From the NCBI GenBank assembly GCA_937922105.1, contig CAKZVN010000022.1, positions 1-6,972 on the forward strand: a stretch of DNA of 6,972 bases. The letters are read 5' to 3'. The position numbers and the translations under genes are program-made. Origin of the DNA: an uncultured Litorilinea sp. (GTDB lineage Bacteria; Chloroflexota; Anaerolineae; Caldilineales; Caldilineaceae). The notes under the pieces were generated by a model. It did not search any database, had not been told where the DNA came from, and saw nothing but the letters and a program-made list of their open reading frames with translations. Below, piece by piece: positions 1-5,537 of the stretch. The first letter of the stretch is position 1; every line of letters starts with the position of its first letter.

Positions 1-961
1 TGGTGATCCCTTCTTGGACATGGCGACCGAAGAGGCGCGCCGGCAGGGTGGGGTCAAAGCGCACCAGATAGCGCCCGTAGTAGTTCAGCCCGATCCAATC
101 CATGGCGTTGGGACCGGCGGGAAGCGGTTGGGGCGGGAAGGCTAAGGGCGGGTCAAGCCGCCCGCGCGCCAGGGCGCGAGTTTGTAGATCGTTGAAGACC
201 CCGCTCTGTAGCCCGGCTGCCAGCCGGTCCCACCTTGTTGGGCGCGCAGGGTCGAAGATGGGGAGGTTGAGAACGATGCCTACCTGCGCGTCGGGGCGTA
301 CTTGTTTCACCGCCAGATAGGCTTCATGGTGACCGCGCAGGAGATTGGCGAGGGCCGCAAAGCCCGCGGGCATGGAACCAAGCCCCGGCGGCCAACGCGT
401 GCCCTGATAGGCGTTGTAGACCAGGATCATCGGCTCGTTCATGGTAGCCCACCACTCCACCACGTCGCCCAGACGGGACACACACTCGGCGGCAAAGCGA
501 GCAAAGCGCGCCGGCAACGTCTTGCTCAGCCAACTGCCCTGGGCCGCGGCCCACTGGGGCAAGGTGAAATGAAAAAGCGTGACGGAACGCGTCATGCCCA
601 GTTCACCCATGCGCAGCAAGAGACGGCGATAGCGCGCAAAGGACTCCTCGTCAAAGCGACCGGGTGCAGGTTCCAGCCGGCTCCACTCTAGGCTGATGCG
701 CTGGGCGGTGAGGCCCAACTGCGCGGCGCGGGTCAGGTCCTCCTCGGCACGTCCGGCCCACCACTCCACGGCTGCCGCGCTGCGGCTGCCGTCGGCGATG
801 CGGCCCGGCTGCTGCTCCCACAGCCACCAGTCGTTGTTATGGTTGTCACCTTCCACCTGATGGGCGGCGGTTGCCGTGCCCCACAAAAAGCCAGGCGGAA
901 AGCGCAGGGGCGTGGTGAGGGGCGCGTCGAGCGCCGCGTCTTGGCTGGGGTGATGAGACAT
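1..961 (-). CDS. Glycoside hydrolase family 1 beta-glycosidase, N-terminal 320 residues (cut by window edge)
   Basis: This is a retaining beta-glycosidase (beta-glucosidase/galactosidase type) that hydrolyses beta-linked sugars from oligosaccharides or glycosides. Reading from ATG 961 down to base 1 gives 320 residues with no stop. GH1 marks appear in order: FLWGTATAAHQVEG (25-38, sugar-binding Gln35), SLEWSR (90-95), LFHFTLP (129-135, His131) and TMNEP (173-177, with Glu176 the acid/base). DWIGLNYYGRY (288-298) follows. The catalytic nucleophile Glu (ENG-type motif) would lie in the missing C-terminal part; family members are usually 400-470 residues. There is no signal peptide, so it is probably cytoplasmic. 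AGGAG at 968-972 sits 6 nt before the ATG, which favours this start over an in-frame ATG at 985. It lies 57 nt after the VOC gene in the same direction and is probably co-transcribed. The WW..RAEEDL and EWSRLEPAPGRFD segments resemble the archaeal/actinobacterial/Chloroflexota-type subgroup, as I remember it. The substrate is not determinable. Confidence 0.95.
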   Translation of the reverse strand, partial: MSHHPSQDAALDAPLTTPLRFPPGFLWGTATAAHQVEGDNHNNDWWLWEQQPGRIADGSRSAAAVEWWAGRAEEDLTRAAQLGLTAQRISLEWSRLEPAPGRFDEESFARYRRLLLRMGELGMTRSVTLFHFTLPQWAAAQGSWLSKTLPARFARFAAECVSRLGDVVEWWATMNEPMILVYNAYQGTRWPPGLGSMPAGFAALANLLRGHHEAYLAVKQVRPDAQVGIVLNLPIFDPARPTRWDRLAAGLQSGVFNDLQTRALARGRLDPPLAFPPQPLPAGPNAMDWIGLNYYGRYLVRFDPTLPARLFGRHVQEGIT

Positions 962-1018
962 GCCGTTCTCCTCTTGCCGATGCATAGCCCGCGGGATTGG
1001 TCGTCGCGGGGGTGGCGC

Positions 1019-1399
1019 TCAGATCTCGGCGTAGACTTCCAGCACGTTGCCTTCGGGATCAGCGAAGTAGACGGTGCGATGTCCGCGCGGCTGGTCAGTA
1101 GGCGGGTCGAGAATCGGCCCCCCCATTTCAACCAGCCGTTCATAGCAACTCACCACCTCGTGCGGCTCGACGCGAAAGGCAAGTTGGACGCCGGGCAAGT
1201 CGGGCCGCAGCCCGCTGCCGTCATAGCCGCGCGTGCGCTTGCGTAGACCTAGCAGCACCGACCCGGCGCGCATGGCGAAGCTGGTCTCGGATTCCGAATC
1301 CACGGCAAAGGGGAAGAGCGCGCGATAGAACGCCTTCATCCCCTCCAGGTCTTCGCACAGGACAATGACGTAGGTCACTTCGCGCACGGCAGTCAACAT
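1019..1399 (-). CDS. VOC (glyoxalase/bleomycin-resistance fold) protein
   Basis: This 126-residue protein has the length of a single-chain vicinal-oxygen-chelate protein, usually a dimer of two beta-alpha-beta-beta-beta modules per chain. The first module contains VTYVIVLCEDLEGMKAFYRALFP (8-30), the typical strand, DLE and FYR helix. The second starts at GVQLAFRVE (70-78), and the chain ends with YFADPEGNVLEVY (111-123), the classic C-terminal VOC signature with Glu121 as a potential metal ligand. The first-strand position that is usually His appears to be Thr/Tyr, so a classical glyoxalase I metal site looks incomplete and the reaction is unknown. I chose ATG 1399 because AGGAG (1409-1413) lies 9 nt upstream and the VOC fold begins there. 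A longer in-frame reading from 1462 adds 21 residues with no family resemblance. Its location between a sugar isomerase and a glycosidase suggests a sugar-related or detoxification role, by context only. Confidence 0.88.
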   Translation of the reverse strand: MLTAVREVTYVIVLCEDLEGMKAFYRALFPFAVDSESETSFAMRAGSVLLGLRKRTRGYDGSGLRPDLPGVQLAFRVEPHEVVSCYERLVEMGGPILDPPTDQPRGHRTVYFADPEGNVLEVYAEI

Positions 1400-1432
1400 G
1401 AAGGAAGTCTCCTCGCGGATGAATGAGTTCGT

Positions 1433-1462
1433 AATAAAGCCGGTGATGCAACTACTCATCAA
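1433..1462 (-). promoter_or_regulatory. Candidate internal promoter ahead of the VOC and GH1 genes
   Basis: On the minus strand, TTGATG (1462-1457) is followed after 18 nt by TTTATT (1438-1433). These match the -35 and -10 consensus at 4/6 positions each. A start near 1425 would give a leader of about 25 nt before ATG 1399. The gap between the small ORF and the VOC gene is 86 nt, longer than a typical within-operon spacing, which allows a promoter. The evidence is consensus matching by eye only. Confidence 0.3.
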
Positions 1463-1485
1463 GCAGTACGCGTATGGGCAATCTC

Positions 1486-1656
1486 CTAAGCCGCTGCGTA
1501 TTCCCTGTACGAAATGACCGAGACTTCGCTGTGCAGTGCCTTGAGTTGGCGTACCATCGCGACCAGGTGATCGGTTACTTCACCTACTGTGAAGGCTTCG
1601 CTGCAATCGCCACAGATTTCCGCTCCGACGTCCGAATCGGACTGCCCCGGAGCCAT
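1486..1656 (-). CDS. Small CxxC protein of 56 residues, overlapping the isomerase stop (TAATG)
   Basis: A short ORF opens with ATG 1656-1654, whose A is also the last base of the isomerase TAA stop. This one-base TAATG overlap is typical of translational coupling, and no separate Shine-Dalgarno is obvious. The product has an acidic start, then EICGDCSEAF (13-22) with a single CxxC pair (Cys15, Cys18). A likely amphipathic helix follows (27-44, VTDHLVAMVRQLKALHSE), then a short VSVISYREY tail. The C-x2-C-x3-F spacing recalls the start of a zinc finger, but the following His residues (30, 42) are not at C2H2 spacing, so metal binding is only a possibility. I do not recognise a family. A plus-strand ORF reads the same triplets in antisense (1474-1659) with similar third-position GC, so codon use does not decide between them. 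The overlap with the isomerase and the co-direction favour this one. Confidence 0.45.
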   Translation of the reverse strand: MAPGQSDSDVGAEICGDCSEAFTVGEVTDHLVAMVRQLKALHSEVSVISYREYAAA

Positions 1657-2528
1657 TAAAAGTGCGGAACTTTCAACACGTCAGTCAGATACCGGCAATT
1701 GATCCCGATCTTGTCGTCCACGGAGCCTTCGCCTTCCTGCGGGCGCGGCGGGTCCAGGTCGAGCGTGATCCAGCCGTCGTAGCCGCGCGCGTTGAGCATT
1801 TGCCAAATCGCGGGATGGTCCACGCCGCCGGCTCCCAGGTCCTTATACAGAATTTCCTGCGCGTGCATCTCTTTCGTCGGCGTCGGGCCGGTATAGCCGC
1901 GATAGGATGCCTTGGTGTCCTTCCAGTGGATGGCAGCCAACCGGTCATAGTAGTCGTCAATCAACTGCACGGGATCGCCCCCGCCGAGGTTGAGTTGCGC
2001 GGTGTCGGGAATCCACCAGACGATATCTGGGTCGGTTTGGTCGAGCAGCGCGCGCACCTCTTCGGGGCGCTCGATTGGCCCCCAAATGTGTGGGTGCGGG
2101 GCGATCTTGACACCCATCTCCAGCGTGCGCTTACCGATTTCCGTGACGGTCTCTGCGATCGCCTTGATCTCATCCGCGGTCGTTTTGTGGCCCGAGCGGC
2201 TGCCCATATTGATCTTGAAGTGGGTGCAGCCGAAGACCATCAGAAAATCGCGACAGAAGGCAACATGATCGGCAACCGTTTCTTTGCGCTTTGTCCGGTC
2301 AATAAATTCGGTGGACTGGCCCGGACCGCCGTTGGACGCGGTGATAAGGCGGATGCCGTGCGCGTCCAGGAGTTCTTTCAGGGCCTGCGGCTTGTCGAGC
2401 CAGGCCATCAGACCGCTGCGATATGGTTCAACGCCGGGTAGCCCGTGCTTGGCGATCAGCCGGACCGCTTCGGCGGTAAAGTCTCCAAAAATGGCGCCGC
2501 CCATGGCAAAGTGGATCGTCGGTGACAT
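1656..2528 (-). CDS. Sugar phosphate isomerase/epimerase, IolE-like TIM barrel
   Basis: This 290-residue protein belongs to the xylose-isomerase-like TIM-barrel (AP endonuclease 2) superfamily. Members include IolE inosose dehydratase, hydroxypyruvate isomerase and ketose 3-epimerases. Visible marks are GVEPYR (32-37), the KIAPHPHIWGPIERPEE strand and loop (141-157), IPDTAQLNLGGGDP (173-186, Asp175), AAIHWKDTK (198-206, His201) and GYDGWITLDLD (249-259). Asp175 and His201 fit family metal ligands. The last ligand, usually Glu in a GW..vE.D motif, appears as Asp257. The HPH plus D-t-x-x-L-x-x-GGDP pattern is closest to IolE/MocE-type proteins, but the true substrate is unknown. AGGGAG (2535-2540) lies 6 nt before ATG 2528. 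It is probably cytoplasmic and the first gene of the minus-strand sugar cluster, with the small ORF starting inside its stop codon and VOC and GH1 genes downstream. Confidence 0.9.
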   Translation of the reverse strand: MSPTIHFAMGGAIFGDFTAEAVRLIAKHGLPGVEPYRSGLMAWLDKPQALKELLDAHGIRLITASNGGPGQSTEFIDRTKRKETVADHVAFCRDFLMVFGCTHFKINMGSRSGHKTTADEIKAIAETVTEIGKRTLEMGVKIAPHPHIWGPIERPEEVRALLDQTDPDIVWWIPDTAQLNLGGGDPVQLIDDYYDRLAAIHWKDTKASYRGYTGPTPTKEMHAQEILYKDLGAGGVDHPAIWQMLNARGYDGWITLDLDPPRPQEGEGSVDDKIGINCRYLTDVLKVPHF

Positions 2529-2569
2529 GCCAGTCTCCCTTCGGTGATGATGTGGTTTCGGGTAGCCCT

Positions 2570-2575
2570 ATTCTA
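2570..2575 (-). promoter_or_regulatory. Candidate -10 box for the isomerase-led cluster
   Basis: On the minus strand TAGAAT matches the sigma-70 -10 consensus at 5/6 positions. It would give a start near 2563 and a leader of about 35 nt to ATG 2528. At 17 nt upstream the hexamer is TTCGAT, a poor -35. The 100-bp gap after the comM stop (2629) has no obvious terminator hairpin, so read-through from comM is also possible. Confidence 0.4.
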
Positions 2576-2628
2576 CACGGCCTGCCCTGGGGATCGAAGC
2601 GCGCCGTGGCTGCACCCGGCATATTCGC

Positions 2629-4158
2629 TCAAACCTGCTGCCGCGGGCGGTATTGTAGCGCCTCGGCGAGATGGGGCTGTTGCACCGCTTCGCTGCCTGC
2701 CAAGTCGGCGATGGTGCGCGCCAGCTTGAGCACGCGGTGATAGGCCCGCGCGCTGAGCGCCATGCGCTCCACCGCCAGGCGCATCATGGCGAGACCGGCT
2801 GCGTCCAGGCGGCAGAACTTTTGCACCTCTGCCGGCCCCATGTCGTCGTTGTTGTGCACGCCCGCCTTGCCCAGCGCGGCAAAGCGCGCGGCTTGCACCG
2901 CGCGTGCCGCCTCCACGCGGGCGCGAATGGCGGCGGACGGCTCCCCGCGCGCCAAACCTGCCAGCTTGTCCACCTCCACGCCCACCACGTCCAGGTGAAT
3001 GTCAATGCGGTCCAGCAGGGGGCCGCTGAGGCGCTTTTGATAGCGCTGCACCAGGCTGGGACTGCAGGAACACTCGCGGCGCGGGTCGCCGAAATAGCCG
3101 CATGGGCAAGGGTTCATCGCGCCCACCAGCATAAACGCGGCGGGAAAGACCAACGACCCGCTGGCACGACTGATGGTCACGATGCGGTCCTCCAACGGCT
3201 GGCGCAGTGTCTCCAGCGAGCGGGGCGAAAACTCCGGCATCTCGTCCAGAAAGAGCACCCCGCGATGAGCCAGGCTGATCTCGCCCGGTTTGGGCCAACT
3301 GCCGCCGCCCACCAACCCGGCGTGGCTGATGGTGTGGTGGGGCGCGCGAAAGGGACGTGTGCTGATCAACGGCGTGCCTGGCGGCAAAGCGTCCGCCACT
3401 GAATAGATGCGCGTCACATCCAGCGCCTCGTGCAGCGTCAGACGGGGCAAGATGGAGGGCAAGGCGCGCGCCATCAAGGTCTTGCCCGACCCGGGCGATC
3501 CCTTAAGCAAGATGTTATGGCCCCCCGCCGCAGCGACTTCTAGCGCCCGCTTGGCGTGTTCTTGACCGTGGATGTCGGCAAAGTCCACCGCATAGACCGG
3601 CTCGGCCTGGTGGTCGAAGAACGAGCCGGGTTGGTGTGTGGGGATAGGCTTGTGGCCCGCCAGATGGTCTGCCAGCGCGGTCAGGGATGCCACGCCATAG
3701 ACCGCCACGCCTTCCACCAGCGCAGCTTCCGGCGCATCCATTGCCGGCACAAAGAGACGCCCATAGCCGGCGCGGCGCGCCATCGCGGCAATGGGTAGTA
3801 CACCGTTGACGTGGCGCACGCTGCCGTCCAAACTCAACTCGCCCAACACCAGCGCGTCGTCCACGTGCGCGTTCACCTGGCGCGTGGCGAGCAGGATGCC
3901 CAGCGCGATGGGCAGGTCATAGGCCGGGCCTTCCTTGCGCAGGTCGGCGGGGGCTAGGTTGACCGTCAGCCGGTGACCGGGGAAAGCAAAGCCGCTGTTG
4001 GTGATGGCCGCGCGCACACGCTCGCCGCTCTCGCGCACTGCGGTATCGGGCAGCCCGACCAGCGTCATGCGTTCCAGCCCGCTGACAATGTCAATCTCGA
4101 CCTGCACCGGCGCGGGGTCCAACCCGACCAGCGCGCAACTGGTCACCGTAGCCAACAC
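2629..4158 (-). CDS. comM: ComM/YifB family Mg-chelatase-like AAA+ ATPase
   Basis: Full-length ComM/YifB protein. In proteobacteria ComM is a hexameric DNA helicase that promotes branch migration during natural transformation; homologues are widespread also in bacteria not known to be competent. From GTG 4158 it has 509 residues, matching the usual ~500. The N-terminal ChlI-like domain starts LATVTSCALVGLDPAPV and includes LVGLPDTAVRES (33-44) and NLAPADLRKEG (67-77). The AAA+ domain has Walker A GSPGSGKT (220-227), Walker B VLFLDE (301-306), the cysteine cluster NPCPCGY...CSCS (Cys351, 353, 363, 365) and LSGPLLDRIDIH (377-388). The C-terminal Mg-chelatase domain has LSARAYHRVLKLARTIADL (468-486) and ends EALQYRP. 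I prefer GTG 4158: AAAGGA (4167-4172) lies 8 nt upstream and the family homology begins there. An in-frame ATG at 4254 would add 32 residues unlike the family, encoded by the palindromic leader. No catalytic residue looks lost. The neighbours are not competence genes. Confidence 0.96.
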   Translation of the reverse strand: MLATVTSCALVGLDPAPVQVEIDIVSGLERMTLVGLPDTAVRESGERVRAAITNSGFAFPGHRLTVNLAPADLRKEGPAYDLPIALGILLATRQVNAHVDDALVLGELSLDGSVRHVNGVLPIAAMARRAGYGRLFVPAMDAPEAALVEGVAVYGVASLTALADHLAGHKPIPTHQPGSFFDHQAEPVYAVDFADIHGQEHAKRALEVAAAGGHNILLKGSPGSGKTLMARALPSILPRLTLHEALDVTRIYSVADALPPGTPLISTRPFRAPHHTISHAGLVGGGSWPKPGEISLAHRGVLFLDEMPEFSPRSLETLRQPLEDRIVTISRASGSLVFPAAFMLVGAMNPCPCGYFGDPRRECSCSPSLVQRYQKRLSGPLLDRIDIHLDVVGVEVDKLAGLARGEPSAAIRARVEAARAVQAARFAALGKAGVHNNDDMGPAEVQKFCRLDAAGLAMMRLAVERMALSARAYHRVLKLARTIADLAGSEAVQQPHLAEALQYRPRQQV

Positions 4159-4178
4159 AGGCGGGGTCCTTTCCCGGG

Positions 4179-4204
4179 GGCCGCGCCACGCGCGTGGCGC
4201 GGCC
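4179..4204. repeat. Perfect 26-bp palindrome in the comM leader
   Basis: The 13-base half-site GGCCGCGCCACGC (4179-4191) is followed at once by its exact reverse complement (4192-4204). In RNA it could form an 11-bp GC stem with a GCGC loop. Its lower edge is 6 nt upstream of the comM Shine-Dalgarno (4167-4172), and those 6 nt are themselves CCCGGG. It could be a dimeric-protein operator, an RNA stem affecting translation or stability, or a cruciform-prone site. A second short palindrome, ACACGTGT, lies at 4209-4216. No family is assigned. Confidence 0.6.
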
Positions 4205-4225
4205 AATGACACGTGTGATGGCTCC

Positions 4226-4234
4226 AGTGTAGCA
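4226..4234 (-). promoter_or_regulatory. Candidate extended -10 promoter for comM
   Basis: On the minus strand TGC-TACACT (4234-4226) fits an extended -10 (TGn followed by a 4/6 match to TATAAT). No good -35 hexamer is seen at 16-18 nt upstream, which extended -10 promoters can tolerate. A start near 4219 would place both the ACACGTGT and the 26-bp palindrome in the leader, about 60 nt before GTG 4158. The call rests on consensus by eye. Confidence 0.3.
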
Positions 4235-4409
4235 CAGGCGCAGGCACAACGCATGTGCCCGACGCGTTGGGGGGCGAACTCGGCGCAACTGGACCGGGCG
4301 CAGCAAGTCGTCCAAGATGAGGTCGAAGCGCGTCAGCCCCAACGAGAAGTGTCCCGTGCGGGGTGAATGTGGAGGGTGCGGGATAGTTCCTTTCGGTGGG
4401 TGCGCCGGG

Positions 4410-4452
4410 TGCGTGTGGTGCGGAACGGCACTCCCATTCCGCACCACACGCA
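4410..4452 (-). terminator. Strong hairpin (16-bp arms) after the lipoprotein stop, no U-tract
   Basis: Arms TGCGTGTGGTGCGGAA (4410-4425) and TTCCGCACCACACGCA (4437-4452) are exact reverse complements separated by an 11-nt loop. The hairpin begins 23 nt after the lipoprotein TAA (4478-4476) and lies upstream of the comM promoter region, which is where a terminator is expected. There is no run of T after the stem on either strand, so it is not a canonical intrinsic terminator. It may act as a U-less (I-shaped) terminator, as an mRNA 3'-end stabiliser, or as a dispersed repeat copy. The remainder of 4255-4475 shows no credible gene. Confidence 0.5.
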
Positions 4453-4475
4453 GCGTCGCAGTTGCCTACGCCTGC

Positions 4476-5312
4476 TTACTCGCCGGTCGGCGTGGCGGCT
4501 AGGCGCGCGTAGAGCGCGAGGGTCCAATCATTCAGCGTGCCGATTTCCTCGGCGCTGGGGACGATGCTGCCCTGCCCGTCTAGATAGTTAGTCGCCTGGT
4601 AGACCGGCGCCCACGCCGCGGTCCATGCGCGGAGTTGCTGCAACTCGTCAGTGATGAGCCACCCCTCGGCGAGGGGCTGGGATTGCCCACCCGCGCAGGG
4701 TTCCACCAGCGCATAGGCATAGCCATAGCCTAGCACCAGCAGGCGACCGCACAGCGCCGGATCGCCGGCAGGCCGACCCGGCACGCTGTCGTGCTGCCAA
4801 GCCAGCACCGTGCGACCCGCGGCTGTGGTGCGTCCGGCCCGCGTCTCCTGGATGACGTGGCGCGCCCAGACGCCGAGCGCCTGTGCCCATTCGTCGCCGG
4901 TTTCATCGCCCTTGCCCTTCAGTAGCAACGAACTCGCGTCGCCAGTTTGCATCAACATGCCGAAGTGGGCATAAATCGCGCGCCATTCGGTCTCGTGGCT
5001 GGGCAGCCACGGCATTGTGGCGGCGTCGCTGCAATCGCTGACTTCCCCGTTGCCGGCGAGATGGACAGTTAGGCGACCACACGCGCCGTCGGGCAACTCG
5101 CCTTGCCACAGGAAGAGAACCTCGTCCGCTGCGACGGCATCTTGGGGGGTGACGGTGGCTGCCGGCGTTTGCGCGACTTGTTCACTGCTCACGCGCTCAC
5201 TCACCGGCGCACACGCGCTCAGCAGTAACCCAGTCAAGACCATGACTAAACCGGCAAGTGTGCGACCGTAGCCGGCTCTGGACAGGCGATGGTGGAATTT
5301 TGTACGAGGCAA
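4476..5312 (-). CDS. Secreted lipoprotein of unknown function with two similar domains
   Basis: This 278-residue protein begins with a type II signal peptide. It has a basic n-region (residues 1-17, with R/K at 3, 5, 9, 12, 17), hydrophobic stretch LAGLVMVLTGLLLSA (19-33) and lipobox LSAC with Cys34 as the expected lipidated residue. A flexible T/A/P/Q-rich linker (35-63) would lead to an exported domain outside the membrane. The remainder looks like two diverged copies of one unit. Copy 1 (about 64-157) has LWQ, ACGRL with Cys78, Cys94, Trp110 and Trp142. Copy 2 (about 167-272) has AWQ, LCGRL with Cys188, Cys206, Trp230 and Trp263. Each copy may carry a disulfide. I recognise no family. The start is TTG 5312, the first possible start after an in-frame TGA; AGGA (5325-5328) lies 12 nt upstream, rather far. 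An ATG overlapping this site (5331) is in another frame. It is divergent from the serine hydrolase, which may share regulation. Confidence 0.82.
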   Translation of the reverse strand: MPRTKFHHRLSRAGYGRTLAGLVMVLTGLLLSACAPVSERVSSEQVAQTPAATVTPQDAVAADEVLFLWQGELPDGACGRLTVHLAGNGEVSDCSDAATMPWLPSHETEWRAIYAHFGMLMQTGDASSLLLKGKGDETGDEWAQALGVWARHVIQETRAGRTTAAGRTVLAWQHDSVPGRPAGDPALCGRLLVLGYGYAYALVEPCAGGQSQPLAEGWLITDELQQLRAWTAAWAPVYQATNYLDGQGSIVPSAEEIGTLNDWTLALYARLAATPTGE

Positions 5313-5537
5313 TATAAAAGCTATTCCTCATGGTAGTCCGGGCGGCTGCGCGGACGGCTCGTTTACGTGCGCTGCGGCACGCTCCATCACAGAGACGCAG
5401 CGTCGCCGGCAAAAGTTGCACGCAAGTCAGGTCTGCCGGTTTCGTCGCAAAATCTGGTGGATTCAGCGAGTGGCGCGATAATGGGGAGGAATCTCGCCGC
5501 CGGATCGAGACCGGCTAATTCTTGGGAAGGAAGCCTC
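5313..5537. other. Divergent intergenic region between the lipoprotein and the serine hydrolase
   Basis: This 225-bp stretch lies between two genes that start outward, so it should hold promoters for both. On the plus strand GATAAT (5477-5482) is a 5/6 -10 match about 55 nt before ATG 5538, but no good -35 precedes it. A small GCCGG/CCGGC inverted repeat (5499-5503 and 5511-5515, 7-nt loop) lies in the hydrolase leader. On the minus strand I find no convincing promoter hexamers. A 62-codon plus-strand ORF (5330-5518) is rich in Arg/Ala, has no ribosome site and is not called. Confidence 0.5.

Noticed and set aside
302..691. Plus-strand ORF of 129 codons
   Set aside because: It is antisense to the GH1 gene, whose family motifs run through the minus strand without a stop. 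The plus-strand product has no recognisable features.
1467..1474. TACGCGTA 8-bp palindrome
   Set aside because: It is too short to be significant in this sequence, and nothing around it suggests a binding site.
1474..1659. Plus-strand ORF of 61 codons antisense to the small CxxC ORF
   Set aside because: It has no Shine-Dalgarno, opposes all neighbouring genes and ends inside the isomerase stop region. Codon use does not separate it from the minus-strand ORF, so it is rejected only on context.
1662..2441. Long plus-strand ORF of 259 codons
   Set aside because: It is the antisense shadow of the IolE-like isomerase, a common effect in GC-rich genes, and has no motif or ribosome site support.
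2671..3402. Plus-strand ORF of 243 codons
   Set aside because: It lies opposite the ComM ATPase domain. The His/Ala/Gln-rich product is typical of antisense translation of GC-rich DNA.
4159..4254. N-terminal extension of ComM from ATG 4254
   Set aside because: The extra 32 residues are unlike any ComM N-terminus and are encoded through the palindrome. GTG 4158 has a good ribosome site and restores the usual family length.
4091..4591. Several ORFs of 61-122 codons on both strands around the inverted repeats
   Set aside because: Their similar PHHT-type segments come from the inverted repeat itself being read in different frames, not from related proteins.
5330..5518. Plus-strand ORF of 62 codons in the divergent intergenic region
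   Set aside because: It has no ribosome site, an Arg/Ala-rich product and overlaps likely promoter and leader sequence.
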